64,000 nucleotides of DNA from Pseudomonas parakoreensis. GTDB taxonomy: Bacteria > Pseudomonadota > Gammaproteobacteria > Pseudomonadales > Pseudomonadaceae. Positions 54,643-62,090 of this stretch are shown here, piece by piece. Both the position numbers and the translations under genes were made by a program. The notes beneath the pieces are model-generated. The model had not been told where the DNA came from. It was given only the letters and a program-made list of their open reading frames with translations, and did no database searches. Positions within the stretch are counted from its first letter, which is position 1, and each line of letters opens with the position of its first letter. Where the stretch lies: contig NZ_BQHY01000010.1 in the NCBI RefSeq assembly GCF_021602155.1, forward strand, positions 124,001-188,000. The letters run 5' to 3'.

Positions 54643-55656
54643 TTACAAACTGGCGGAGACCTTCTCCGCCACATCCTTCGGCACCCACCCCTGCCACACC
54701 TCCGGATGCGCCTTCATGAACGCTTCTGCCGCCTGGCGCGGCGCAGTGTGCTTCTCGCTCATCTCGGCCAACGCCTTGTTCAATGGCTCGATCGGGAAAT
54801 CCACCTTGCTGAAGAATGCCGCGATCTGCGGATACTGTTTCTGGAACGGCGTAGACACGCCAATCGACAGTTTCGAGGCCAGCGAACGCGTCGGTTTCGG
54901 ATTGGGGTTATCGGCATCGGTCAGGGTCTTCCACGCTTCGGCATCAAACGGTGGTTCTTCCAGCTGCACCAGTTTGAATTTGCCCAGCAACGGTGTCGGC
55001 GACCAGTAATAGAACAGCACCGGTTTGCCCCGGCGGATCGAAGAACTGATCTCGGCATCCAGCGCCGCACCCGACCCACTGCGGAAGTTGGTGTAGTCAT
55101 CCTGCAGGCCATAAGCGCTCAGCTTCTGCTTGTTCACCACTTCCGAGGTCCAGCCGATCGGGCTGTTGAGAAAACGGCCCTTGCTCGGGTTTTCCGGATC
55201 CTTGAACACGTCCTTGTATTGCTTCAGGTCACTGACGCTGCGCAGATTTGGCGCCAGCGGCTTGATACCCTTGGCCGGATCACCCTTGATCACGTACTCC
55301 GGCACCCACCAGCCTTCGGTAGCACCCTTGACCGTATCACCGAGACTGGCGACCTTGCCCTCCGCCTCGGCCTTGACCCACACCGGACTGCGCCCGGCCC
55401 ACTCCTCGCCAATGACCTGAATGTCATTGTTGGCCAGCGCCGTTTCCAGGGTGATGGTGGTGCCCGGCAACGTATCCGTCGGCAAGCCATAACCTTTCTC
55501 GACGATGATCCGCAGAACATCGGTGATCAGGCTGCCGCTTTCCCAGTTCAGGTCGGCAAAATGGATGGGCGTTTGCGCCGCCGTCACCGGTTGCGCCGAT
55601 GTCAGCACACCAAACGTGACCATGCTGGCGGCCAGTAGCCGTCGAAATCCTTTCAT
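54643..55656 (-). CDS. ABC transporter substrate-binding protein, glycine betaine/proline (OpuAC/ProX) type
   Basis: ATG 55656, preceded by GAGGTG, gives 337 residues with a signal peptide ending near VTAA-QT. The OpuAC-type pattern is IHFADLNWESGSLITDVLRI, with ANNDIQVIGEEWAGRSPVWV and KATEGWWVPEYVI-like segments carrying aromatic residues that form the quaternary-amine cage. No permease or ATPase is nearby, so it is an orphan receptor that must share another transporter. Confidence 0.9.
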   Translation of the reverse strand: MKGFRRLLAASMVTFGVLTSAQPVTAAQTPIHFADLNWESGSLITDVLRIIVEKGYGLPTDTLPGTTITLETALANNDIQVIGEEWAGRSPVWVKAEAEGKVASLGDTVKGATEGWWVPEYVIKGDPAKGIKPLAPNLRSVSDLKQYKDVFKDPENPSKGRFLNSPIGWTSEVVNKQKLSAYGLQDDYTNFRSGSGAALDAEISSSIRRGKPVLFYYWSPTPLLGKFKLVQLEEPPFDAEAWKTLTDADNPNPKPTRSLASKLSIGVSTPFQKQYPQIAAFFSKVDFPIEPLNKALAEMSEKHTAPRQAAEAFMKAHPEVWQGWVPKDVAEKVSASL

Positions 55657-55784
55657 GCTTTTGCACCTCGTGCTGTTCACAGCAGTAGCAGGATGGCCTG
55701 GCAGAAGACCGCAAGCCTCTGAATACTCAGTCAACTGACTGTAGCCGAGGTTCCTGCTTTTTCCGGGACCCTATCCCGACGAGG

Positions 55785-55994
55785 TTACGTTTCAGACTTT
55801 TCCTGCAAGCTTTGCAGCTCGCGTCTGACCATGCTGGCGTATTCCGCAGGCCGCAACGTGTAGATCTGCGCAGCCACCCAGTTCAACCACGCGCCTTGCA
55901 TCCCGGCTTTGGCGTTGAACAACCGCAAAGCCTCTTCACGTGCTCGGTCGAGGTGCCGGGAATGGAAGTCAGCGCGACTCAAATCGCCAGTCAC
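55785..55994 (-). CDS. Small unknown protein coupled to the preceding gene
   Basis: The likely start is GTG 55994, overlapping the stop of the upstream gene (GTGA), giving 69 residues. The product is helical and charged (REEALRLFNAKAGMQGAWLN, then RPAEYASMVRRELQ). The frame is open a little further upstream inside its neighbour, but the GTGA coupling decides the start. Function unknown. Confidence 0.65.
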   Translation of the reverse strand: MTGDLSRADFHSRHLDRAREEALRLFNAKAGMQGAWLNWVAAQIYTLRPAEYASMVRRELQSLQEKSET

Positions 55995-56461
55995 TCGCCG
56001 GCCTTGAACGTGACCAACTCGCCCTTGCGCCACTTCGCGGCTTTGCCGGTGACCGCTTTCAGGGTTTTGGTCAGGCCTTCCTGCAATTGCTGATGCGCGG
56101 CAAACACCGTCACCACGCTGTGGCCTTCCTTGAACAGGATCGCGTGCCCCTCCGCTGTATCGACAAAAGCGTAATCGCCCAGGCCGTACACCGTCAGTTT
56201 GATTTCACGAAAGCGGATGTCCATCTTGCCGCCTTCACGGCTGGGCAGCACGGCCGCGCTGAAATGATCGCCGACCTTGAGCTTTAGCCCCGGTTTGTCA
56301 TCGACCACCAATGCACTTTCGGTGTCGATCTCGGCCACGTAAATACCTTCGGCGTTCTGTTCGGTGATGTAAACAAAACGCGATTGAAACAGCTTGACCA
56401 GCTTTGCACGCAAATCACCCAACACGAACAAAGCATGCATATCGAGATTACTGACTGCCAA
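55991..56461 (-). CDS. Unknown protein, ~156 residues
   Basis: TTG 56461 with GGGGA about six bases upstream gives 156 residues; ATG 56440 (149 residues) is the alternative. The sequence is beta-rich, with VYITEQNAEGIYVAEIDTES and a conserved-looking MDIRFREIKLTVYGLGDYAF. There is no membrane segment. It forms a two-gene unit with the small gene downstream. No family is recognised and no function is proposed. Confidence 0.68.
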   Translation of the reverse strand: MAVSNLDMHALFVLGDLRAKLVKLFQSRFVYITEQNAEGIYVAEIDTESALVVDDKPGLKLKVGDHFSAAVLPSREGGKMDIRFREIKLTVYGLGDYAFVDTAEGHAILFKEGHSVVTVFAAHQQLQEGLTKTLKAVTGKAAKWRKGELVTFKAGE

Positions 56462-56526
56462 GGAAACATCCCCACATCTGAAAAGTACCTGCGCAAAACG
56501 CGCACGGCAAAAAAACGGCCAGGCCG

Positions 56527-56757
56527 ATGCTGTTACCGATTGACTTCAGTACACCTGAAACAAGCGGAGCGCCCATACATCACAAGTTCGCAAGACTACT
56601 GGAAAGTCAGGCGAGAAACTTGCCTCGACGTTCGCCAGGCTTTGAAGGAAAAATCTTCATTGAAGCGCAACGAAGACGGACTACAAACCTTAGGGAAAAA
56701 GCTGACGAAAAAAAGCCCTTTTCCGACATATCGCCGGTAAAAAATTGCTTTAGATAG
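56527..56757 (+). CDS. Possible small ORF in an otherwise empty AT-rich gap
   Basis: A 76-codon open frame starts MLLPIDFSTPETSGAPIHHK and continues basic and hydrophilic. The ribosome site is weak (GGCCAGGCCG). An overlapping frame from 56384 also stays open to 56740. Neither shows a convincing protein pattern. Without this ORF, 56462-56860 holds no feature I can name. Confidence 0.25.
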   Translation: MLLPIDFSTPETSGAPIHHKFARLLESQARNLPRRSPGFEGKIFIEAQRRRTTNLREKADEKKPFSDISPVKNCFR

Positions 56758-56860
56758 GCACCTGTCGCCAACAGACACTGGCGATTCTAGAGCAGCGATG
56801 CTCCTTCCGACTACCCGAACCGACCTGTAACCGTCGGCTATCTCATGAAAAGGACTTCAT

Positions 56861-57136
56861 ATGTGCACTCTGACTCACTTTGCCCAGCCTTCCAACCCGG
56901 GTATCGATACGCCATTCGTACTGCAAGGCACCGATTTGGCTGAACTGGCGGAGCACGGACCAGGCAATCACAGACCTCGATTTCAGGTAGTTCCGGCGGG
57001 CAACGCGTTCTTTCATATCAAAGAATCATCCACCGGTCGTGTAAGAGGTTTCCGCGAAGATCATAACGAAGCGTGCGCTCTTGCCCGCTCGCTTGAATCA
57101 CGAATCGAACTCTTGTCCAACGGCCGCCTCAGATAA
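56861..57136 (+). CDS. Small unknown protein with DUF2188-like layout
   Basis: The 91-residue protein has AAAAGGA before its ATG. The C-terminal half reads FQVVPAGNAFFHIKESSTGR followed by a helix (NEACALARSLES), the two-strands-plus-helix layout of DUF2188-like small proteins. The N-terminal half (LTHFAQPSNPGIDTPFVLQG) is unfamiliar. Function unknown. Confidence 0.68.
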   Translation: MCTLTHFAQPSNPGIDTPFVLQGTDLAELAEHGPGNHRPRFQVVPAGNAFFHIKESSTGRVRGFREDHNEACALARSLESRIELLSNGRLR

Positions 57137-57182
57137 AGAGCGAGCGACAGCGCCATTCCGGCCTACGCAAAAGGAGTAAACG

Positions 57183-57419
57183 ATGGAACTGCCAGCCTAT
57201 GATCTGAAAACCTTGTTCGACCAACTGGGCCTGCCTTCGGAAAACGGGGCAATCGACGATTTCATCGAGGCGCATCCGCTGGACGCCAACACCAAGTTGA
57301 TTGATGCCGAGTTCTGGACGCCGCAACAGGCGCAACTTCTGAAAGAGTGGTTGCGCGCCGACGGCGAAGAAGCGGTGCTGGTCGATGAGTTGAACGTACG
57401 CCTGCACGACGGACGTTAA
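57183..57419 (+). CDS. DUF2789 family protein
   Basis: The 78-residue protein matches the DUF2789 pattern: MELPAYDLKTLFDQLGLPSE, then LIDAEFWTPQQAQLLKEWLR. AAAGGAG precedes its ATG. Function unknown. It is convergent with the 66-residue gene, with 6 bp between stops. Confidence 0.88.
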   Translation: MELPAYDLKTLFDQLGLPSENGAIDDFIEAHPLDANTKLIDAEFWTPQQAQLLKEWLRADGEEAVLVDELNVRLHDGR

Positions 57420-57425
57420 TAAATG

Positions 57426-57626
57426 TCAGTGCAAGCTGTCGCCAGGCTCGGCCATCAGTTGCGCGAGCCAGGCAGCCTTGCACTCCTCCGCTTCGTCGCG
57501 ACTGGCGAACGCAGTGCCGCGCCGCTCACCGTTGAGCAGCACCACCCAGCAGACACTCTGGCCCATCGCGCGCAATCCGGCGGGCACACCACTGCCAATC
57601 ATCACCGCGACATCGACTCTGCACAT
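57426..57626 (-). CDS. Small unknown protein with DUF2188-like layout
   Basis: The 66-residue protein has GAGGT before its ATG. The core CWVVLLNGERRGTAFASRDE, followed by a helix (AEECKAAWLAQL), is again the strand-strand-helix layout seen at 31210 and 56861. Function unknown. Confidence 0.66.
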   Translation of the reverse strand: MCRVDVAVMIGSGVPAGLRAMGQSVCWVVLLNGERRGTAFASRDEAEECKAAWLAQLMAEPGDSLH

Positions 57627-57738
57627 ACTGACCTCTCGACTTCATTAGCTACCTAACTAACGGCCATGTTAATGACTTCGTCGCGGAGGAAACAGCAATG
57701 CCCGTGCACAGATTCATTGCGCGAGCGGTAACAATCGA

Positions 57739-59343
57739 TCAGCGCGGACTCTCCGGTTTATAACCCAGGCGCAGACCGCCCCAATGCCGGCCCTTGACCA
57801 TGATCGGTACCGACAGGTCATGCATCAGCTCGCCGGTATCGCGGGTGTACGTCTGCAGTAGCACCGCTTGCTGATGACTGCCGCAGCGAATCCCGGTGCG
57901 GTCAGCGAACTTGCGCTTGGTGCGGTTGCCCACCGCATCGACCTGCTCGTCACCGGTCAAAGGCTGACTGAACGCCAGGTTATGCGTCGGCACATAACCC
58001 TGTTGCGTGCAGGCGATGGCGAACACCAACCCCTCATGACGCGGCAGCAGCGGCTCCTGAATCGCCGGCAGCACCTGATCGGTGTAACGGTCGAAACGGG
58101 TCTGATACTTCGCCGGTTGCGTCCCGGGAATCGGCTGATATTGACGGTCGAACAAATCCTCAAGGCTGATCCGCCCCTGCTCGACATCCGCCTCGAACCG
58201 CGCCGCAATCTGACTCGCGCCCTCACGCGCCAGGTCATAGACGCGCTGGTGATAGTCATCCAGACCGACTTCGGCCAGGCGCTCGCTGATGGTTTCCGCC
58301 TGGCCTTCCATCTGCACGGCGGCCTCGGCCAGGCGCCGGGTCTGTTGATCGCTGATCGCCAGATCGCTGCGCATCTGTTCGATGGCCTTGAACAGGCTGT
58401 CGAGCTGCTCGCGATTGGTTTCCGCACCCCGGGCGATTTCGCCGACCTGACCTTCCACGCCGGCGGCCAACCGGGCGATGTTGTCCAGATGCTGGCCGGT
58501 GTTCTCGACCTGCTCGACGCCGGTCTGCAGATCGCTGGACAGCTCGCGGATCTGCTCCACCACTTGCGCGGTGCGCTGCTGAATGTCGGCGACCATCTCC
58601 CCGACTTCGCCCGTCGCCGACGCCGTGCGCGCCGCCAGACCGCGCACCTCATCCGCCACCACCGCAAAACCCCGGCCATGCTCGCCGGCCCGCGCCGCTT
58701 CAATCGCCGCGTTCAAGGCCAGCAGATTGGTCTGGCTGGCGATGGACTGAATCACCAGCGTCACCCGTTGAATGTCATCGCTGCGCAGGCTCAGGGCTTC
58801 GATCAACTCTCGGCTGGCGTTGGCGCGTTGACTGAGTTGATGCATGCGCGCAATCGAATCCACCAGTTCGGTGCGCCCCGCCGCGCTGCTGTGATGCGCT
58901 TCGCTGGCGGCGTCCAGCGCTTCACGGCTGAGCTGCGAGGTGGCGTGTTCGGTGGCGATCATCACTTCGGCGTTGCTGACAATCTGCGCCGCCGCGTCGA
59001 GTTGCGATTCCAGTTTGCTCGCCAGTTGCTTGACGGAAAACGCCACACCGGCGGCTGACAGCGCGTTATGACTGGTGGTGTAGGAAAGGTCACGAGTGAG
59101 TTCGGAAATCGCGTTACCGGCATCGACAGGCGCAACATCGGGGATGGCCCGCGAGCGCAGGCGCGGCAGCCAGACTATCAGCACCGCCAGCGGCAGGCCG
59201 ATGTACAGCGAGCCTCCACCCAGCGTCATGCCGGCAAGCAACAGCATCAGGGCGATGCTTTGCAGGGTCGGAGCGATCCAGCGGTTTTTCGGCAACAGCA
59301 CTGGTGCGGGCAAAGCCCCAACCAGAGATCCATCTCTCGTCAT
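57739..59343 (-). CDS. Methyl-accepting chemotaxis protein with C-terminal sensor-like domain
   Basis: The 534-residue protein has two membrane segments near residues 24-40 and 44-60 with almost no periplasmic loop. Instead of a periplasmic ligand domain, the order is membrane anchor, signalling coiled coil (conserved tip with [20 protein letters not shown], ~res 205-224), then a C-terminal domain of about 150 residues (~380-534). That domain contains [20 protein letters not shown], an [20 protein letters not shown] stretch, and [20 protein letters not shown]. It reads like a Cache-like sensor but is cytoplasmic. The signal is unknown. Confidence 0.9.
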   Translation of the reverse strand: MTRDGSLVGALPAPVLLPKNRWIAPTLQSIALMLLLAGMTLGGGSLYIGLPLAVLIVWLPRLRSRAIPDVAPVDAGNAISELTRDLSYTTSHNALSAAGVAFSVKQLASKLESQLDAAAQIVSNAEVMIATEHATSQLSREALDAASEAHHSSAAGRTELVDSIARMHQLSQRANASRELIEALSLRSDDIQRVTLVIQSIASQTNLLALNAAIEAARAGEHGRGFAVVADEVRGLAARTASATGEVGEMVADIQQRTAQVVEQIRELSSDLQTGVEQVENTGQHLDNIARLAAGVEGQVGEIARGAETNREQLDSLFKAIEQMRSDLAISDQQTRRLAEAAVQMEGQAETISERLAEVGLDDYHQRVYDLAREGASQIAARFEADVEQGRISLEDLFDRQYQPIPGTQPAKYQTRFDRYTDQVLPAIQEPLLPRHEGLVFAIACTQQGYVPTHNLAFSQPLTGDEQVDAVGNRTKRKFADRTGIRCGSHQQAVLLQTYTRDTGELMHDLSVPIMVKGRHWGGLRLGYKPESPR

Positions 59344-59475
59344 TTCAACACCCCACGCATGTTCTCATTGTTGTGACTGCATTAAACGCCACTAGAACGC
59401 CATTATCCATGGTCCGTTAGTCGTGGAGTCTGCAGCAGGTCAATGGAACGGTGCGCAAGATATCGCAGACGAGTA

Positions 59476-59535
59476 AAAGCAAAGATCGCAGCCCCGTCAG
59501 CTCGTGTAGGAGCTGCCGAAGGCTGCGATCTTTTG
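59476..59535. repeat. Compact REP-like inverted repeat (GATCGCAGC/GTAGGAGCT type)
   Basis: gcaaagatcgcagcc and ggctgcgatcttttgc are complementary over a short loop that contains a partial gtaggagctgcc. It is a shorter relative of the elements at 37265 and 54546. Confidence 0.75.
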
Positions 59536-59568
59536 CAGGCGCCCCCGATTCAGGGGGCAGCCATGGAA

Positions 59569-59973
59569 TCAGGCCTGACGCTGGTGCTTGTCGATCTGCT
59601 CGTGACGCTCTTGAGCTTCGATGCAGTATTTGGTGGTCGGGCTGATCAGCAGGCGTTTCAGGCCGATGGCCTCGCCGCTGTCGTCGCACCAGCCAAAACT
59701 GTCTTCCTTGATGCGCTCAAGGGCTTGTTCCAGTTGCGGCAGCATGCGCTGGTCGCGATCGATCGCGTTCACCAGCCAGGTGCGCTCTTCTTCAACCGAA
59801 GCCGCGTCCGCCGGGTCGGCCGGAGTGTCCAGGCTTTCGATGGCGATACGGTTTTGCTCAATGCGCTCATGGGTTTCGACTTTCATGTTCTGCAACAGCT
59901 CAGTGAAGAAAGCGTGTTGCTCGGCATTCATGTAGTCATCTGCCGGCATGGCCAGCAACTTGTCCTTTGTCAT
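59569..59973 (-). CDS. DksA/TraR-family protein with only two zinc-site cysteines
   Basis: ATG 59973 gives 134 residues. The N-terminal coiled coil (~res 25-100) carries the acidic tip region (PADPADAASVEEERTWLVNA). The C-terminal globular part reads WCDDSGEAIGLKRLLISPTT and then YCIEAQERHEQID. In DksA each of these segments has a Cys pair; here one of each pair is missing (CDDS, CIEA). Only two of four zinc ligands remain, as in the cysteine-poor DksA2 type that works under zinc shortage. It would bind RNA polymerase in the secondary channel. Confidence 0.88.
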   Translation of the reverse strand: MTKDKLLAMPADDYMNAEQHAFFTELLQNMKVETHERIEQNRIAIESLDTPADPADAASVEEERTWLVNAIDRDQRMLPQLEQALERIKEDSFGWCDDSGEAIGLKRLLISPTTKYCIEAQERHEQIDKHQRQA

Positions 59974-60386
59974 TGATATCTCTATAAAAAAACGTGCATT
60001 AAGGCGAAATAGGGAGCGTTCCGGCGAACCGTGTCCGGTCGACGAAAAGGCATCGTTTATTGCAAACGCCACCCGGCACTCAATTTACGAAGGGGCGGCA
60101 GTCTAAGGCCCGTTTGAGGCCTCAGCAACTGTAAATACCGGGAATTTGTCCGACAAGCCCTGTAAACAGCTCTGACACAGGCGTCATGGCGGTCATCGGA
60201 GTGCGTTTATAGCAAGAAATTCAGTCCAACGGCTGTATATAGAAGACAAACGGCTAACCGAGCGGCAGTTGGTCGCATTTTTTTCAGCCATGCCGCCCGC
60301 GCAGTGCATCGTTTCAGCTGCGCAGACGCCGGAAATCTCCCCTGCCAATTCCCCGCACCCCGCCTATCATCAGGCACACCGTAAAT
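59974..60386. other. Non-coding gap with no recognised feature
   Basis: Only short, poorly supported frames lie between the DksA-like start and the repeat at 60387. The stretch 59974-60000 is AT-rich (TAAAAAAACG) and may hold the promoter of the DksA-like gene. Nothing else can be supported. Confidence 0.5.
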
Positions 60387-60485
60387 CACTGTGGCGAGGG
60401 AGCTTGCTCCCGCTGGGTCGCGAAGCGGCCCCCAACTTTGGGCCTGCTGCGCAGTCCAGCGGGAGCGGGCTCCCTCGCCACAGTG
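60387..60485. repeat. Inverted pair of REP-like elements (GTGGCGAGGGAGC type)
   Basis: cactgtggcgagggagc...cccgctgg and ccagcggg...gctccctcgccacagtg are complementary ends facing each other; inside, cgcgaagcgg and a partial complement give more structure. It ends 27 bp before the RpiR-family gene. Confidence 0.85.
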
Positions 60486-60512
60486 TGATTTGATCAGCCT
60501 GAAGGAAGACTT

Positions 60513-61421
60513 ATGCCCCGCCCCGATCTGCCGGCCAACGACGAGCCTGCCCTCGCCAGCCCCCCGATCAATGCCGAGCGTCTGCTGCAACTGATCACCG
60601 ACGAATACGACACCCTGCCGCGCCAACTCAAACGCATCGCCAGCTACATGAGCCAGCAAAGCGAGCGGATCATGGTCGATCGCATCAGCGACATCGCCCG
60701 CGAATGCGAGGTGCATCCCTCCGCCATCGTGCGCTTCTCACAGCGCTTCGGCTTCAGTGGCTTCAGCGAAATGCAGGCGCTGTTCCGTGCCGCCTACACC
60801 CACAAAGCCTCGCCGGTGCACAACTACCAGCAACGCATCCGCAGCATGATCGCCAACCAGTCGCAGCAGGCCAGCGACGGCGACCTCGCCCGCGAATGCA
60901 TCGACGCCACCCGCTCCGGCATCGAACGCCTGGGCCGCGAACTCGACGACGTCGCGTTCGAAAAAGCCGTCGACCTGATCGTCAACGCCGACAACATCTA
61001 TGTGGTCGGCGTGCGTCGCTCCTTCGCCGTCGCCGACTACCTCGTTTACAACTTGCAACACACTCACAAGCGCATTCACCTGGTTTCCGGGCTGGGCGGC
61101 AGTTATCGCGAACAGATGCGCAGCGTGCGTAGCGGTGATTTGGTCATCGCCATCAGCTTCACCCCGTACGCCAAGGAAACCCAACACTGCCTGCGCTACG
61201 CCCGCCAGCAACAGGCCAACACCCTGATCCTCACCGACAGCCACCTCTCGCCCTTGGCCAAAAACGCCAACAGCCTGCTGCTGGTGAATGAAGGCAGCGC
61301 ATTGGCGTTCCGTTCGCTGAGTGCGACCTTGTGTTTGTGTCAGGCGTTGTTCGTGGCGGTGGCGTATCGGCTGGAATTGAATGTGGATGAGATTCACGAG
61401 CAGGCCGGTTTTGACGACTGA
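60513..61421 (+). CDS. RpiR/MurR-family transcriptional regulator
   Basis: The 302-residue protein has GAAGGAAG before its ATG. Residues ~28-100 are the RpiR helix-turn-helix domain (RISDIARECEVHPSAIVRFS, then QRFGFSGFSEMQALFR). Residues ~150-275 are a SIS sugar-phosphate-binding domain (IYVVGVRRSFAVADYLVYNL and DLVIAISFTPYAKET). It senses a phosphorylated sugar or related compound. No sugar gene is adjacent, so its target lies elsewhere or is the GST/alkylation pair downstream. Confidence 0.92.
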   Translation: MPRPDLPANDEPALASPPINAERLLQLITDEYDTLPRQLKRIASYMSQQSERIMVDRISDIARECEVHPSAIVRFSQRFGFSGFSEMQALFRAAYTHKASPVHNYQQRIRSMIANQSQQASDGDLARECIDATRSGIERLGRELDDVAFEKAVDLIVNADNIYVVGVRRSFAVADYLVYNLQHTHKRIHLVSGLGGSYREQMRSVRSGDLVIAISFTPYAKETQHCLRYARQQQANTLILTDSHLSPLAKNANSLLLVNEGSALAFRSLSATLCLCQALFVAVAYRLELNVDEIHEQAGFDD

Positions 61422-61482
61422 CATTTGCCTCAGGCTCGGCTAGGTTATGCCTTCCCACCGGTTCGACTTGAAGGAACGCGTC

Positions 61483-62088
61483 ATGAAACTGATCGGCATG
61501 CTGGACTCCCCTTACGTGCGCCGCGTGGCGATCTCCGCCAAACGCCTCGGCATCGACCTCGAACATGAATCGGTCTCGGTGTTCCGCCACTTCGAACAAT
61601 TCCAGCAGATCAACCCGGTGGTCAAAGCGCCCACGCTGATCCTCGATGACGGCGTGGTCCTGATGGACTCCACCCTCATCCTCGACTACCTCGAAGCCGC
61701 CAGCGGCAAAAGCCTGCTGCCGAGCGACCTCAAACAACGCGCCCACGCCCTGCGCCTGATCGGCCTCAGCCTCGCCGCCTGCGAAAAAGCCGTGCAGCTC
61801 TACTACGAACGCAACCTGCGCCCGGCGGATATTCAATACCAACCGTGGGTCGAACGCGTCGAAGGCCAACTCGCCGCCGCGTTCACTGCCCTCGAACAGG
61901 AACTGGAAAAAACCGGCCTGCCCACCGACGGCACCCTGACCCAGGCCGGCATCAGCCTCGCCGTCGCCTGGAGCTTCACCGGCCTCGTCGTCCCCGACCA
62001 GATCGACGCTCGCCGCTACCCGCACATCGCCCAATACACCGCGTACGCCGAAACCCTCGAAGCGTTCGTCAGCACCCCGATGACCTGA
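61483..62088 (+). CDS. Glutathione S-transferase
   Basis: ATG 61483 (AAGGAACG upstream) gives 201 residues. The thioredoxin-like domain starts MKLIGMLDSPYVRRVAISAK, with SPYVRR at the active-site loop. VVKAPTLILDDGVVLMDSTL provides the cis-Pro and glutathione contact. The C-terminal helical domain follows. Only 2 bp separate it from the DNA alkylation repair protein, so they are probably cotranscribed, which suggests protection from electrophilic damage. Confidence 0.93.
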   Translation: MKLIGMLDSPYVRRVAISAKRLGIDLEHESVSVFRHFEQFQQINPVVKAPTLILDDGVVLMDSTLILDYLEAASGKSLLPSDLKQRAHALRLIGLSLAACEKAVQLYYERNLRPADIQYQPWVERVEGQLAAAFTALEQELEKTGLPTDGTLTQAGISLAVAWSFTGLVVPDQIDARRYPHIAQYTAYAETLEAFVSTPMT

Positions 62089-62090
62089 CC

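Noticed and set aside
57868-59058. Plus-strand open frame of 396 codons
   Set aside because: Antisense to the chemoreceptor, whose signalling tip is unmistakable.
14064-60485. CRISPR array
   Set aside because: The palindromic repeats are scattered pairs between genes, not regularly spaced direct repeats with unique spacers, and no cas gene is present.
60207-60716. 169-codon minus-strand frame
   Set aside because: It crosses the REP-like element and the start of the RpiR gene; no domain and no ribosome site.
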